This document shows positions 42,601 through 54,723 of a DNA stretch of 64,000 nucleotides, one piece after another (the first letter of the stretch is position 1; each line of letters opens with the position of its first letter). The translations under genes and the position numbers were made by a program. The notes under the pieces were generated by a model, which was given only the letters and a program-made list of their open reading frames with translations, ran no database searches and had not been told where the DNA came from. This DNA comes from Dichotomocladium elegans (lineage: Eukaryota > Mucoromycota > Mucoromycetes > Mucorales > Lichtheimiaceae), in contig JAIXMN010000007.1 of the NCBI GenBank assembly GCA_025716815.1, positions 389,501-453,500 of the forward strand, read 5' to 3'.

Positions 42601-44791
42601 ACATCATGGGAAGCTCGTCGAGGGACATGCGTAGGATGTTAAAGAGGGCCAAAGCAGAGAAGGCGGTCGCTGCAGTTAGTTCATTTGTTCTGGTATACAC
42701 GTAGAAGACGACCACCATGATCATGATCGGGATGAAGAACCATGCGTTTGAGCTATGCATGAACAGCATGAGACGTTCACGAAGGACTTTGAGTTCAGCC
42801 GTTCGCGCCTTCAGCGTGCGTGAGTGGAGCTCATCCTCCCAGGCAAAAAACTTGACAATACGGATAGCCTGGAGGAGCTCGTTGACGACCTTGAGGCGCT
42901 TGTCTGTGGCAGTCATCACCTTGTCCTGTACTCTCTCAAATTGCTTGTTGAGGTACACCGTCACAGGCTGCGCAAGGACCATTACCAAGACGCCCCATAG
43001 AGCAGCTACACCCAGAAGCTGGTAAAGACAAATAATGCTGCCAATCAGTTGGACGGGGTATGAGTAAATGAAGAACACGTAGGATGAAAAGTCGCTGATT
43101 TTTTGCGAGTCGACAGATAGTAGGTTATTGACATTTGCCTTGGCCTTTGACTCTTGTTCTTCGTCCTCTGAAAGATTCACGGCACGCCGTCTCAGTGCCT
43201 TGTCGAACACTTCACCAACAACGATTGCTTGGATTCGGATACAAAGGGTGCGGCCAATATACAAAGCTTGCTGGCTGGCTAACGTTTCTGCCGAGGCAGT
43301 CACGAGCAAGGCAACCACATAAAGGTAAGCAGTCGATACGGGTTCGGTTTGATCAACGGCTTCGATGTAATTAACGATCTTGTTCAAGAAGATCGGAGGG
43401 CCAAGCATGCAAACTAGTTGTTTTTTTTTTACCCACGCCGCCGTTCATCACACGGTGAGTAAGAATGATCACAGTGGTATTGTTTTCTTTTTCGCATCGT
43501 TGACTTACCAGACCAGACCATGCTGAACAGGAACTGAGCAGCCAGCTCCTTCTTAAAGCTCTTCACAATACCCCACGCGACGGAATGGGATCGGTGCTTC
43601 TTGTACTCTCTAAGTATATGCTTTGCTCGGTTCTCTGCCAAGAGCTCGTCCAGATCGTCTTCGTTCAGGGTATTTTTGAACCCTTTGCGCATCGTATCTT
43701 CCATCCAAGAAAACATATATCGGGAGTATAGCGAGGCCCATCGTTCTCGTGAAAGTGGACGCCCCTAATAACGCAATCATCAGCCATCGATGCTCCTTGC
43801 AAATGCCCCGTATTTTACTTACAGTGTCTGTGATAACCACGGGGTCTTCAGGTTCGCTTCCTTCGTGCATGAGAACTGCCAGCATTGGGAGGGTGATACA
43901 TGCCGAAGCAATAGACAGCGAGTATCCGGTCGAGCCGATGGTCGTGTAATGTACAAGATAGAACGATCGTAAATCAAAGCAGTTGATAAGAAAATCACAC
44001 ACGAGCAGAACATTTAGTTGCTTGATGATTCGGGGACAAATGGCCTTTTTGCTGGAACCAGCAAAGGATAGATTGAGGAAGGACAACAGAAAAAGGGCGC
44101 CCTGATGAACATTGTATCTATCGTCAGCTTTTTTTCTGTTCCCTTCCCCTTCTCCCCATTTTTCTTTACCCAGAAAAGAACGTTGGTTCCAACAGAAATC
44201 CGCACGTTCATCCAAGAGCCCTCCACTCGTTCATCGAGCTTGTACTTCTGGTCACTGAGGTGACGGAAGGTTGCGCATGCCAGTCCAAAGTGAAGCAGCG
44301 TTCCCAAAAGCCTCGTAAAATTAAAAATTGTCCAGCGGGCCGATTTGGGTTCGAAAGTCGAGGCGATTGTACTTGGTGCGCGCGATGATGCAGCAGAGAT
44401 GTTCTCTTCTTCTTCTTCTTCGTTGTCGTCGTCGCGGGCGGTGCCATAGGAAACAGGGAGCGTATCTTTTATTAATGGTGAGTAGGCGGGTGATGAGGAA
44501 CGTCGATATTCAATAGCCGATCTCGTAATTGCACCAATGGCCCAAGCAAGGACGACGGTCGGAATCAAACTGTCAATGACACTAGAGAAATAGATTAAGC
44601 GGATTGTTCCCGAGTGACGATTTGCGATCTACGTACATTGCGCGGAAACACGGTGAGAAATCACCGTTCTCCCAGACGTCCTGCTGTTAAAAGAGAGAGA
44701 GAGCATATATTTCAGTCCACGAGTTTGTCTGGTGGTGGGGGGGGGGAAGAGCGAGACTGCGAGTATTTACGGATAGGCTGCAATGTGCCAT
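39619..44791 (-). CDS. ABCC (MRP/Ycf1-type) full ABC transporter
   Basis: Exports organic anions and conjugates using ATP; in fungi such proteins act at the vacuole or plasma membrane. Eight exons: 44771-44791, 44637-44683, 44170-44581, 43823-44101, 43509-43764, 42051-43413, 41866-41987 and 39619-41798 (4680 nt, 1559 residues). An N-terminal TMD0-like region (MAHCSLSQDVWENGDFSPCF then hydrophobic helices) precedes TMD1. NBD1 has Walker A GPTGSGKT (682-689), signature LSGGQKQR and Walker B VILDDCLSAVD with Asp in place of the catalytic Glu, the usual degenerate site of MRPs. NBD2 has GRTGSGKS (1336-1343), the ABCC-type signature WSQGQRQL and LIILDEATSSVD. An acidic run (DDDNEEEEEEN) lies in the TMD0-TMD1 region. 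The signature motif of NBD1 is split by an intron (41988-42050). The substrate cannot be told. Confidence 0.93.
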
Positions 44792-45693
44792 TGTATAAAG
44801 AAAAAACGCTAGGGCAATTTGGAAGGACACAAGAGGATGGGCTTTGCTAACAGATCGGCGTGGTTATAAACCGATGTCGATTGCTGCGGATGGGATAATG
44901 GATTCAGGGACCGATATCCGCAGCAGCACTAGCAGCAGAAGCAGCATGGATGATGTTTTCAGGTAAGTCATAACGTGGTAGCTCTTTGCCATCCTCGAGT
45001 CTTCATCGGAGAGAACGGCAGCCAACACCCTCCAACCCCACCTGTTCTCAGCAACCACCGTCTTCATACAAGACTGATGATACTTTTGCATTTTTGAACG
45101 CTTCAAGCAACAGACGACACCCATCTTTGCAAAGGAATAGCGCACAGTCCGTGCTATCGATATGAAAAAGGCTCTTGTGCTACTTATTAAACCTAAAAAG
45201 GCAGAAATATACAAAACTGGAAACTGACATTTCCACGCACCACACCCCAAACCCAGCCATCCACGCACAAATCCCCCCCCCAAACCCAACCTTCTCCCAC
45301 CTGTCGCCATCTCACGTGGGGAATCAAAGTTTTTTTTTTTGAAGATCTCTGCTGCGGTCAGCGAGAACGGAGGGCGCTGTGTGTAACCAGCAGAATGGGC
45401 CTCCACATGCATTGTCCAATCAGGTTTCTCTCCAGCTATTTCCTTTTCATTGCACTGCTGTGGATCTTTTGGATAGGGAAAATGTCTGATATACCATCCA
45501 CACAGAGGGGTGTATTTTATTACTACAGCCAAGACCATCGTTTGGAAAATAAGGAACTCGCCATACATTTTTATAAGTAGCAAAAGCATCGTATAACCGG
45601 TTTAAGCGTTAAAGGAAATAAACTATATTACATGATCAAATATCTGCAGGTGTCCAAGGCAAACAATACGAATACTACTTTTTATGTACAACC
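44792..45693. other. Intergenic between INTS7 3' end and ABCC 5' end
   Basis: About 900 bp containing the ABCC promoter. A 241-codon minus-strand frame spans it (44864-45589) but includes translated poly-A/T and G-rich tracts and resembles nothing; it is treated as chance. Confidence 0.5.
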
Positions 45694-48600
45694 TCAGGGC
45701 CAGGTCACCTTCCCGCAATGATATGGCCCCATCGACCAGATGTTCGAGTTTTGGTCGACTATATTAACAAAGACATTGAGCCAGCCTTCCTGCTGTACAG
45801 AAGGTGCCCCATGTGCTCCTTCAGGCCCATCAACTGTAGGCAGATGAAGAAGCCCTTTGCATGTAAAATAGTTGTTCATGATATCTGCAGAAAACGTAAT
45901 TGGAGGCTGAAGGAATGTCATCTGCCCACCGGAAAAGTTAAACTTTTTTCGATTCCGCCGTAATCTCAGCAATGGCTTACCCCGTTTGGCTTCTGATGTA
46001 TCATCTCCGGTGGGTCGGACAATATCATATCAACTCCAAGTAGATCATGGAAATGGCGTGGGTTTTCCCGGGTCAATGAGCAAACAATAAATGCTTTTGA
46101 AAAACGATCGGTAATATCTACAAATTTGCATCAACGAGCACGCTCCTGACCATCGCCAGCGTCTAGATCACCTACCTATTCCGTCTTCACTCTTCACAAA
46201 ACCCTCAAACTTCATCACGAGATCCTCGTTTCGCTGCACAGTTTGTGCCGTCTGATCATTCAAACGGGGATCTGTGATGAGCTGCTCATTGATAGGACAA
46301 TAAGATTACTTCCATTGATACCAAAAGGCTCGCATCATTCTAACCTGGACATTCACTTTTGCTCGACCGTTGAAGAAAAACGACGGTAGACTTAAAGGGC
46401 AGCTGAGTATGCTCTTACTGAAAGTCGATATATTCGCTGTTACGTGCTAGAAGAAGTTATTAATAACAACCAGACTACGGGGTCCATACACACTCACTGA
46501 TTCTAGGTCAGCTCTATTGTCGGTCACGCCATCCCAATCGACTATTGTACGCAGGAAAGTTTGGCATATTCCAAAAAGAGGCGCAGCAGCATTTGTATCT
46601 TGAGTTAGCGGTTTTTCAGTGTCGAGCACGGGAATAAGAGTAGGATCAATGTGTACGCTATGCTCATTTTGGAAAAAAAAAAATGGTGAACCCCACGACT
46701 CGCAAGCAGGCATAATTTCAACCGACTCACCTTGTACCGAGCAATACTTGGATTGCATAGTCAAATATGAGTGCACACGTTTTGAGACTATCCAGGCTTG
46801 AGAGCGTAGCCTGGTCTAGACCATAATAGGACCTGTGCAGAAAATCATATCGAGACGCCAATTCCCTGAACCGGTGTGCGCTATCAATGAGCTAAATGGT
46901 GAACCCACTTTAGTATTGATTGTCTACAGTGGCCTTAAATCGTCCTCGAGCTATCTTACCATCTTCCTTTTTTTTCTCTCAGAAACCGTTCGGTTCGCGC
47001 CATGACTAAGGCGCTTGTGCATCTGCTCGATTGCGCAAACAAACTCCATTCGTAACTGAATAAACCAAATCCCAAACACTTTTGCACCGACTAGAGCTCG
47101 GAAACCCTACATCACCCTTTTTTTAGCTAAAATTGATCTATGACGTGTGGACCATATGCTGTACTTACCCGAAACTGAATGAGACTGTCAAGATAAGCTG
47201 TGGTTATTTCATGCGCTTGATCTAGCGTACTCTCGGCGAGCGTCGCTTCAGAGCAAGCGAAATGGAATAATGAACTTAACCAGTATTTGGATGCCTCTGT
47301 CTCAACCTAAAAAGAAAATAGAAGATTAGATTGAATAAGGAATGCAGAAAGAGAAGTCATTTGTTATTCTCTATACCGTGCGACTTAGATCCTTTGTGAT
47401 GTGTTGCATGATCAAGTGCCATCCGCAGCTCCCTGCTTCCTGAGCGATCCGATAAAGATACCACCTGTTCTTCGTATATACTTGATGAACCTTGTTCCAC
47501 TCGCCAAACTCTTGCAAAAGCGACATCAAATTTTCAGAATAGAGCTTGATGACCGACGAGTTTGATCTTGTAATGCGGAGCATTAGCTTAACAATGTTAA
47601 CCTATGAAGAAAAACAGCATTAGAAACATCCCCTCCATTGAAGCCAGATATGTGACATACAAACACAATTGGGCGGCTGATACAAGTCTTGAGCGATACA
47701 AGTGCCTTGTCTGGAAACCAATCTAAAATACCTTGGCATTTTCGTGATATGGACGACAAAAATGCCGGTAGAAGTTTTGCTACTGGTTCTATGCATTGTC
47801 CCTATGTTGGTCAGACAGTCATACTACATATCAAACAAGCGCAAACCTCGGGTGTTCATCATCAGATTAAAAGTCTCAAGGAAAGTTTCATTCCCATCAA
47901 ACCCATCAAATTGAGCCAAAAGATGAGCCTCCAATTTGAGGACTTGCGAGATCTAAGTCAAAGGAACTGATGAGCGCAAATTTTCAACAAGATTTAGAAA
48001 TAGCGAAACTTGCATTGCGCTATGCCTACCTACATGTTCACCGTCCATAATATTCTCGAGATTAATTGTCCTCAGATAACCACTAAACCGCATAGAAGCA
48101 TCCGAAAGTATTTGCGCCATCCTGTCCTGTTGCTTGTGCGATGGCGTTGGTTTGCTGATCTCTGCTAGGGTGACTATGAAGCGGGTGCATGCGATAACAG
48201 CCGCGATGTCTTCTTTTGATATTGACTCCAATAGCCGTTTCTCACAGACACGTATCGCATCTTCGAAGATTTCGCCGTTATCTACCCAGGTTTCCCGCAA
48301 CATGTGCCCGACGACGTCCCGATATGACCAGATGACTTTGCGAACACAAGTATACCTCTTGCGAATTAACCGAGGGCTAGTTGCTTCGGCTGTCACCAGC
48401 TCGAACAATTGCTATTTGTTGGATGGTGCATATCAGTTTCTCAGTTCCAGGTTCTAATACAACTTTTAACATACGTGTATGGACTGTGGGTCTAAGGTTA
48501 TGTCGCTCTGAGCGATAAGGACAAGGTCATAGAGCGCAGCAGAGGATACACTCTCTCTGGGGTCATTCAATCCGTATTTGAACAAAAGCCTTATCTTTGG

Positions 48601-49704
48601 TGGGTGTGCGATTCAGCACTAATTCCTTCTGTATTTCCTATTGTCGACACCTACATGTTCTTTCCGGTCCAGCAACGCTTCCTTTAACAGAATACTCAAA
48701 GTCCGTAAGGTTACTACCGTTAACTTCTCGTCCATGGATGAATTGTCCAGCATATTAATACAACTCTTCTTTGCCTGGATAATGTATCTCTGGAAATCAG
48801 CTGCAGACAGAGACCATCAATTTACATCCCCTACCATACGTGTAAGATCGATATCTTTGTGCATATGTCTGAAAAGCTGCACAAGCCGCAGTTTAGTATC
48901 GCATGGAAGGGTGACATCTAGAATCCATATGTATGAGTCGTACGTATCAAATAAAAACGTCCATTCAATTCTACCGTTTAGCTTGTCTTCTATCCTTGGA
49001 AAAATGACAGGTGCAAAGCGGATCGAACGTGCGCATATCCGATCGGCTGCCCATATGGCTGATTCCATTTCTGTGCGATCTGTCGCAGACTCTAATCTTT
49101 GAAGTACACTGTCGAAAGGTCGTCAGCTCCTAATTTCACCTTACCCCACAGGAGGTCAGTTCAGAAACGTACGCATAATGTATTTCGATCTTGTCGGCGA
49201 TGATCATGGACATGCATCCTAGAATACTTCTCACAATCGGTCAGTCCAAACAACACGTAAACACATTCTCCTGGAGGACATGAAATCTACCGTAGTGCTA
49301 TAGATCGGGCGATCGGATCATTACTTCCGAGCACAGGTAGCACGCGCCGGACGGTTTCTTCGACATTAATGACCTTTGTAAGATGCTGCTTTGACGCTTG
49401 CTTGAAGACACGATAGACGTAGAATTTGATGACATTATTGCTGTGGTTTTCGATCCTTTTAGTTTCATTGCCTTGAAGGTAAGCAAAAAGCATACCTGAC
49501 GCGAAACCAGTCAGCTAGTTTAAGAATGGCAGCGTTAATGATGACCGGGTAAGGATACTGATCGAATATTTCAATGAAACTAGCAAGGGCCTGGATTTGC
49601 GACCCTTGTATTCCTAAAACAACTCCATGTAACTTTGCGTTGAAGCGTGATTCAACGTCCAAGAGCGCACGATGGCCTTTTGCTTGCTCCTGCGTTGCCG
49701 ACAT
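45694..49704 (-). CDS. INTS7: Integrator complex subunit 7
   Basis: In animals Integrator cleaves snRNA and other nascent Pol II transcripts; INTS7 is a HEAT/ARM-repeat backbone subunit. Nineteen exons: 49496-49704, 49291-49455, 49173-49226, 48975-49108, 48835-48917, 48655-48789, 48475-48594, 48034-48411, 47847-47952, 47661-47722, 47377-47601, 47169-47306, 46960-47106, 46731-46891, 46498-46657, 46345-46446, 46176-46281, 45981-46117 and 45694-45921. They sum to 2850 nt, 949 residues (human INTS7 is 962). Anchors along the protein are IFDQYPYPVIINAAILKLAD, LGSNDPIARSIALR, LPCDTKLRLVQLFRHMHKD and TLRTLSILL near the N-half. In the C-half they are NRWYLYRIAQEAGSCGWHLI, SKYWLSSLFHFACSE and CPLSLPSFFFNG. 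Identity rests on family resemblance recalled by eye over the whole length; a few internal introns are short (45-60 nt). Confidence 0.85.
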
Positions 49705-49942
49705 AGCGTCACTAAAACACACAAAAGAACACGCAGAGTGCGACGCTGGGAGGGGGGGATTGTGGAAGACTTTCCACGTCCGCCGCAATTGGATGGGATG
49801 TGCGGAAGGAAAATTTAGAGGACAAGACCGTTCCACGCATAGCTTTCACCCATTTCCGTAACGCGAGCGACTATCCTTCTATCTTTATTACCCATCACCC
49901 AGCGAAAACGACAACAGAACAAGAAAATCAAGTGAATTTCAA
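49705..49942. promoter_or_regulatory. Divergent promoter, INTS7 / kinesin-14-like
   Basis: Only 238 bp separate the two start codons, so both promoters must lie here or overlap 5' UTRs. No TATA box was recognised. Confidence 0.6.
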
Positions 49943-51186
49943 ATGAGCGAACCAATGAAGCGCAAGATCTCAAGTACAGACAATACCATTCGAGCAAAGC
50001 GATCTGCAAAAGCCCCAAGCATTGCAACCACAAAAGCAACCCTGGCCCGAGCGGCAGCAATCAAGTTCAACAATAGCCAATCCGCCGGTGCAGAGAGCAG
50101 GACACGAAATTTGAATGCAAAAACAACACCAGGATCAGCAGGCAAAAGCGATAGAAAAAGCCTGGAAGGAAAAGTGACCGGTGGTGGAAAACCTGCCATT
50201 AACGCAAAAGAAACGAAACGTCCTTCTTGGGATATTCGGGTAAACAGACGCGAGTTTCTGATAATCCACTCTCGCTAATCACAGCGGTATATATATGTAT
50301 ATATATATGAATAGGGGCGTATGAGCGATATGGAAAGTCAACTACAAAAAGATCGAGAAAAGAGTAAGTGATCTATTTATCCATATTTTCCAGCAATGAT
50401 AGGGAACTAATGTACATTCATAGTTGGGAAACTCGAAACGTACCGTGATGGACTCATGAGCACAGTGAAAGACAAAGATACGGAAATCTCCACCAATATT
50501 CAACAGATTGCAGAAATTAAAGCAGACATACAGGTTCATAAACTCCAGCCTTTTCTGTTGCCCTAGTGTGTGGCTAACTGTAGCTGACTTAGTTGAAAGA
50601 ACGAATGTATCAGCAAATATCAGCAGATACACGATCACAATACCAGGACCGAATACAAAGATTGGAAGATCTACAAAGAAATTCGAAGAGCGAGATTGAC
50701 GTCTTGGAATCCGACCTGGCAGACGCCAACCGCAACCTACAAGACATAGATTCAAAAGCTGATAAGGAAATGAACGACAACATTATGCTTAAGGTGAACA
50801 TATAGAACATTGGAAAATACACAGCTATTGATCGATATCTACAGAAAACAATATCCGACTCAACCGCTGCTTTCAAGGATGTGGAAGGTCAAATATTAGC
50901 CCTGAAATTGAAGTTAACTGTAAGTCATGCTCAGGGGGAGGGGCTATTCAATTGCAGTCCGATTAAAACTAAATTATTTTTATAGCGCGCCGACGACACG
51001 CTCGCAAGCCGTGAGCAGCTCATTCAAAAGCTTCGAGGTGAATTAGAGGCCGAGGCTGCAGTGACTGACAAGCTTGAGGCCAAGTTTGATGAAGAGACCC
51101 GGAATCGGAAGCGACTTGAAGCGACTATTGCAGAACTCGGCAATCGCACTGAGCTTGTCACGCAAACAAAAAAGAAAACGCTGTAA
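49943..51186 (+). CDS. Kinesin-14-like tail and coiled coil without motor domain
   Basis: Six exons, 49943-50239, 50315-50363, 50424-50533, 50593-50793, 50845-50919 and 50986-51186, give 310 residues. The N-terminal ~100 residues are basic, Ser/Thr/Ala-rich and unstructured (a microtubule-binding tail type). At the first junction it reads KRPSWDIRGRMSDMESQL, closely like the segment that begins the stalk of kinesin-14 proteins (RPxWDxKG). The rest is heptad-like coiled coil to RKRLEATIAELGN, exactly where a kinesin-14 motor (IRVFCRVRP) would begin, but it ends TELVTQTKKKTL and stop. No motor sequence occurs in the 150 bp before the next gene. It may be a motor-less paralogue or a truncated gene; an unrelated spindle or kinetochore coiled coil is the alternative. 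Confidence 0.68.
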
Positions 51187-51337
51187 AATAAAAATTCGCT
51201 ACAACAATTGTTGCCCTCCCGGTTTGGGAATAAAGCCGAAAATTAGGTTCCTGCGGGTGGAGACAGCGTTGTTTGTCAAAGCTCATTTCCTCCCACCCCT
51301 GCGCGTGCGCTGTATTCTTCGCGTGCTGAGCTTCCTC

Positions 51338-54178
51338 ATGCCTGCATCAAACGATCCTCGTTCGCCTCTTCTTCCAAACAATCGCGCCAACGGCCGAGAT
51401 GACCATTCCAATTGCGACAGCAATGAAGAAGCTTCCGAGACGGATTACGGCAGCGGGGTGTACAGATACCCTCTTTATCTCCAACCTGGACAATTCACGT
51501 CATTGGAGAAATTGATGTTTTTCATCAGCTCGATCCTGCTTATTTTTTTGTGCATCTTTATAGGGCTTTATGCCCGAAGCAGTTACAATGGTGTTCTGCC
51601 CCCCAGGCCAACTCCTTCCCCGACAAGTATCCCGGTTCCAATACCGTCTCCAAACAACTCTAAAGTAACTTAGATATGCATAAACACAAAGCGGGAAGAG
51701 AAGGGAGACAGCCAGTAACTTTCTCTTCCGAGTAGAGCTACTGTCTAAGCCCTCGCTGTGTAATGGTTGCCTCAGATATACTTCAGGTACGCTGTGAACC
51801 AAAGGACGAATCCAAGACTTTACGAGCGACTTGTTCTGTAGGATCTGAATACAGCAGTGGACCCGTGTGGCGATTTCTACACTTATGCATGTAAGATATT
51901 GACGGCCAGTGCATTCCTCGCGTCCTAAGTATTCGAATGGGGATAGGTGGCAATTGGGTCAACCGACAGTATCTGAATGAGGACAAGCCAAAGATCAGCG
52001 TCCTAACCCTAGCGGAGGAAGCAATTCAGCACCGTCTTGCTCAGCTGATCAACGGTCATCCGAGCAAGACTCAACCACATGACCAGCTACCATCACCGGA
52101 TGATATCATTGACAAGCAGCTCAAATCAAAGCTGCGAGACTTTTACGGGGCATGTATGGATGAAGACGCCATCGAACGTGCAGGAGTGCAGCCGTTTTAT
52201 CCAACTTTCCGGGCCATCCGTGAGCTTCTCCCGCTTGATCGAAATACGTTAACCCGACCCATCGCCAGCAACCTCAGTCGCACTCTGAGCTATTTAGCTC
52301 AGCGCAATGTATGGGCTCTTTTCACACTTGGGATCCGTCCAGACCGTCGACAACCGCAGCGTTTAATGGTGTCCTTGGGTCCTGGAGAACTCGGGCTACC
52401 TTCACCGAAATATTACAATGACCCAGAGATGGTTTCTACATACATGTCGGTTGTGGCAGATATTCTGGAAGCGGTCTTCAAGAAAGACACCAAGAACGAG
52501 TTTGGGTGGGGATCATGGAGCAGTGTGGCGACAGCTCGGCGTATTGTCGAGTTCGAGCAACGGATTGCACTGATGGAAGATGGGGACCCATCACCACATG
52601 ATTTTGAATATTGGACCATCGAGCAGCTTCAGCATGCAGCCCCAAATATTGAATGGGCTACGGTCATGCACGGTCTTGTACCCCCGGGTATCCCGAAAAT
52701 TCAGAACATCCTTGTTGCTCGACCTGCTTTCGTCACCCAGCTCTCGCAGATAGTCGTCGAAGATGCAAACACCCGCACACTGCAAACATACCTGATATGG
52801 CGAACGGTGTGGAAGTACCTTGATACTTTAGGCGAAGAGTTTATAGCACCTCGTCGCAGACTCTATGCGAAACTCCTGGGCCTCGAAGTTCGTGCAAGAC
52901 ATCCACGCTGGCAATTCTGTCTTTCTCAGGTGGACGCATCACTCGGTTTTCTACTAGGGCGATATTTTTTAAAAGAAAACATGGATGAACGTGCAGCTGT
53001 CCAGGTCGAGGATGTCATAAAAAGCTTAACAGATACATTCATGAGCCGTCTGGACCAGTTGGATTGGGTTGCGGCCAAAGACGAGGATAATATTGCCAAC
53101 AAGGTATCCGCACTGACCATCCCCACGCATTTAATGCTCGATGAGGATCTGCTTAATCCAACGAAAACCAATTCACATTTAGATGAAGTACATGGACGCC
53201 GAAGTTGGGTATCCCAGATCAGGCCCAGATATGGGCTCGAGCATATCACTTGCCGAGTACTATGAAAAAGTGGATGTTGATCGGGCCCATTTTTTTCAAA
53301 ACGTTCTTGGAGCAAATCAGGCAGCCGTCAAGCGTAGTTGGGCTCACTTGCGTGAGCCAACTGGCGCATGGCCTTGGGATATTACACCGCAGCATCTCGG
53401 ACTTGAATATCATCCGAGTCTGAATAAGGTACAGCAATATCAACGTATCAAAAACGGAGATTATAGAGTGGCCATATAATACGTTCGGCAAAAAAAAAAA
53501 ACTTAGCTCGAAGTACCCGGAGCGATGCTCGGAGCTCCATTTTACGAAACATATGCGCCAGAATACTTGAATTATGGTTCTCTTGGTGTCACCATTAGTC
53601 ATGCCACCTTGGAGGGATTCGACACGATCGGAAGGCTGATCAACGACGAAGGACGAATCGGCTCCTGGTGGTCAAACGAAACCCGGGAAGCTTACGATAG
53701 AAAATCGAAATGCTTCGCTTCCCAATACTCCGGTTTCTCTGTACAAGGACCGGATGGAAAAGAGTACCATGTGGATGGCGAACGGACGCTGAGCAGCAAT
53801 ATTGCAGACAACGGTGGTTTGCTACTAGCGTATATTTCGTGGCAACAACGGTTTGAGAGCGGAAACTATAACAATAAGCTGCTCCCAGGGCTTGACGCCT
53901 GGACACGAGATCAACTATTTTATATCAACTTCGCACGCATGTGGTGCAGTAAGAGCACTGCGGAAAATGACATGCATGACGTGAGGGTTACACGGATATG
54001 CGGCGAGGCTCAATGAATGTGTGGCTGAAACAGATTTCGTTAGGTATTGGTTGGGATGCATGCACCCGACAAATGGCGTGTAAACGGTGCGGTCATGAAC
54101 TCTGAACACTTTGCATCTGCGTTTTCGTGCCCCGTAAATTCCGCAATGAACCCTCGCAATAAATGTAGTTTATGGTAG
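51338..54178 (+). CDS. M13 (neprilysin-family) protein with destroyed zinc site: pseudopeptidase
   Basis: Seven exons: 51338-51664, 51736-51786, 51842-51890, 51947-53103, 53183-53428, 53507-53980 and 54044-54178 (2439 nt, 812 residues, normal family length). It is a type II membrane protein: cytosolic N-terminus, TM helix ~59-79 ([18 protein letters not shown]), Pro-rich linker, then an M13 ectodomain beginning [14 protein letters not shown] and [15 protein letters not shown]-terminal family text is complete ([47 protein letters not shown], final CSLW). However, the zinc motif HExxH is HATLE (642-646), the third ligand Glu in ENIAD is Ser (SNIAD, 707-711), and the substrate-binding N-A-(F/Y) site reads LEYHP. 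The reading frame is intact through seven exons, so it looks selected as a non-catalytic protein. Function unknown, perhaps binding. Confidence 0.9.
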
Positions 54179-54723
54179 CGCTTGCAGATATTTCTCCGGT
54201 GAGGCACTCCTGTTCCTTGAATCAGAATATCCAAGTAATAGATGCGATAAAATTGCACAGAGGCGTCCTTCCCCAGTCTCCTGTCTCGCAGTACGTTAAA
54301 ATGATTCGTTTTCATATCCCGCACGCTTTAGCAACCCGCTCTCTCCGCGCAGCAGCCATACTCTCCACCGCAACCCCCAATAAAAGTAAGGCGTGCGGAG
54401 GATGGTTTTGCCGAGAGCGGCGATTATGGAACGCATTGACCGCATGTTTTCGGGCATGCTTGCATATGAGCGGAAGCAGTGGAGAAGATTGGATGATTGA
54501 GCAAACACCGCCTGTGATGCACCCATGTCCAGGGATCGATTTTTTTAAGACAATGCTGACTTTTTTCTCATCGGGCTAAAAAAAGGTGACCCAGCGTTCC
54601 GCACAACACACCCCTCCCCCCAAATGAGTTTTTTACTTTCTCACCCTCTCCCTTCCGGCCCTTCCACAATCAGCCGATACTTAATCTCTCTCTTAATCGC
54701 TCTATTTATCTCACTGTAATGCA
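54179..54723. other. Intergenic between M13 gene and SPX-RING gene
   Basis: About 545 bp, 3' flank of the M13 gene and promoter of the SPX-RING gene, which is pyrimidine-rich near 54630-54700. No gene supported. Confidence 0.55.

Noticed and set aside
44864..45589. 241-codon minus-strand open frame upstream of the ABCC gene
   Set aside because: It translates poly-A/T and G/C runs, has no recognisable features, and covers the ABCC promoter; the ABCC start at 44789-44791 is well supported by its N-terminal family text.
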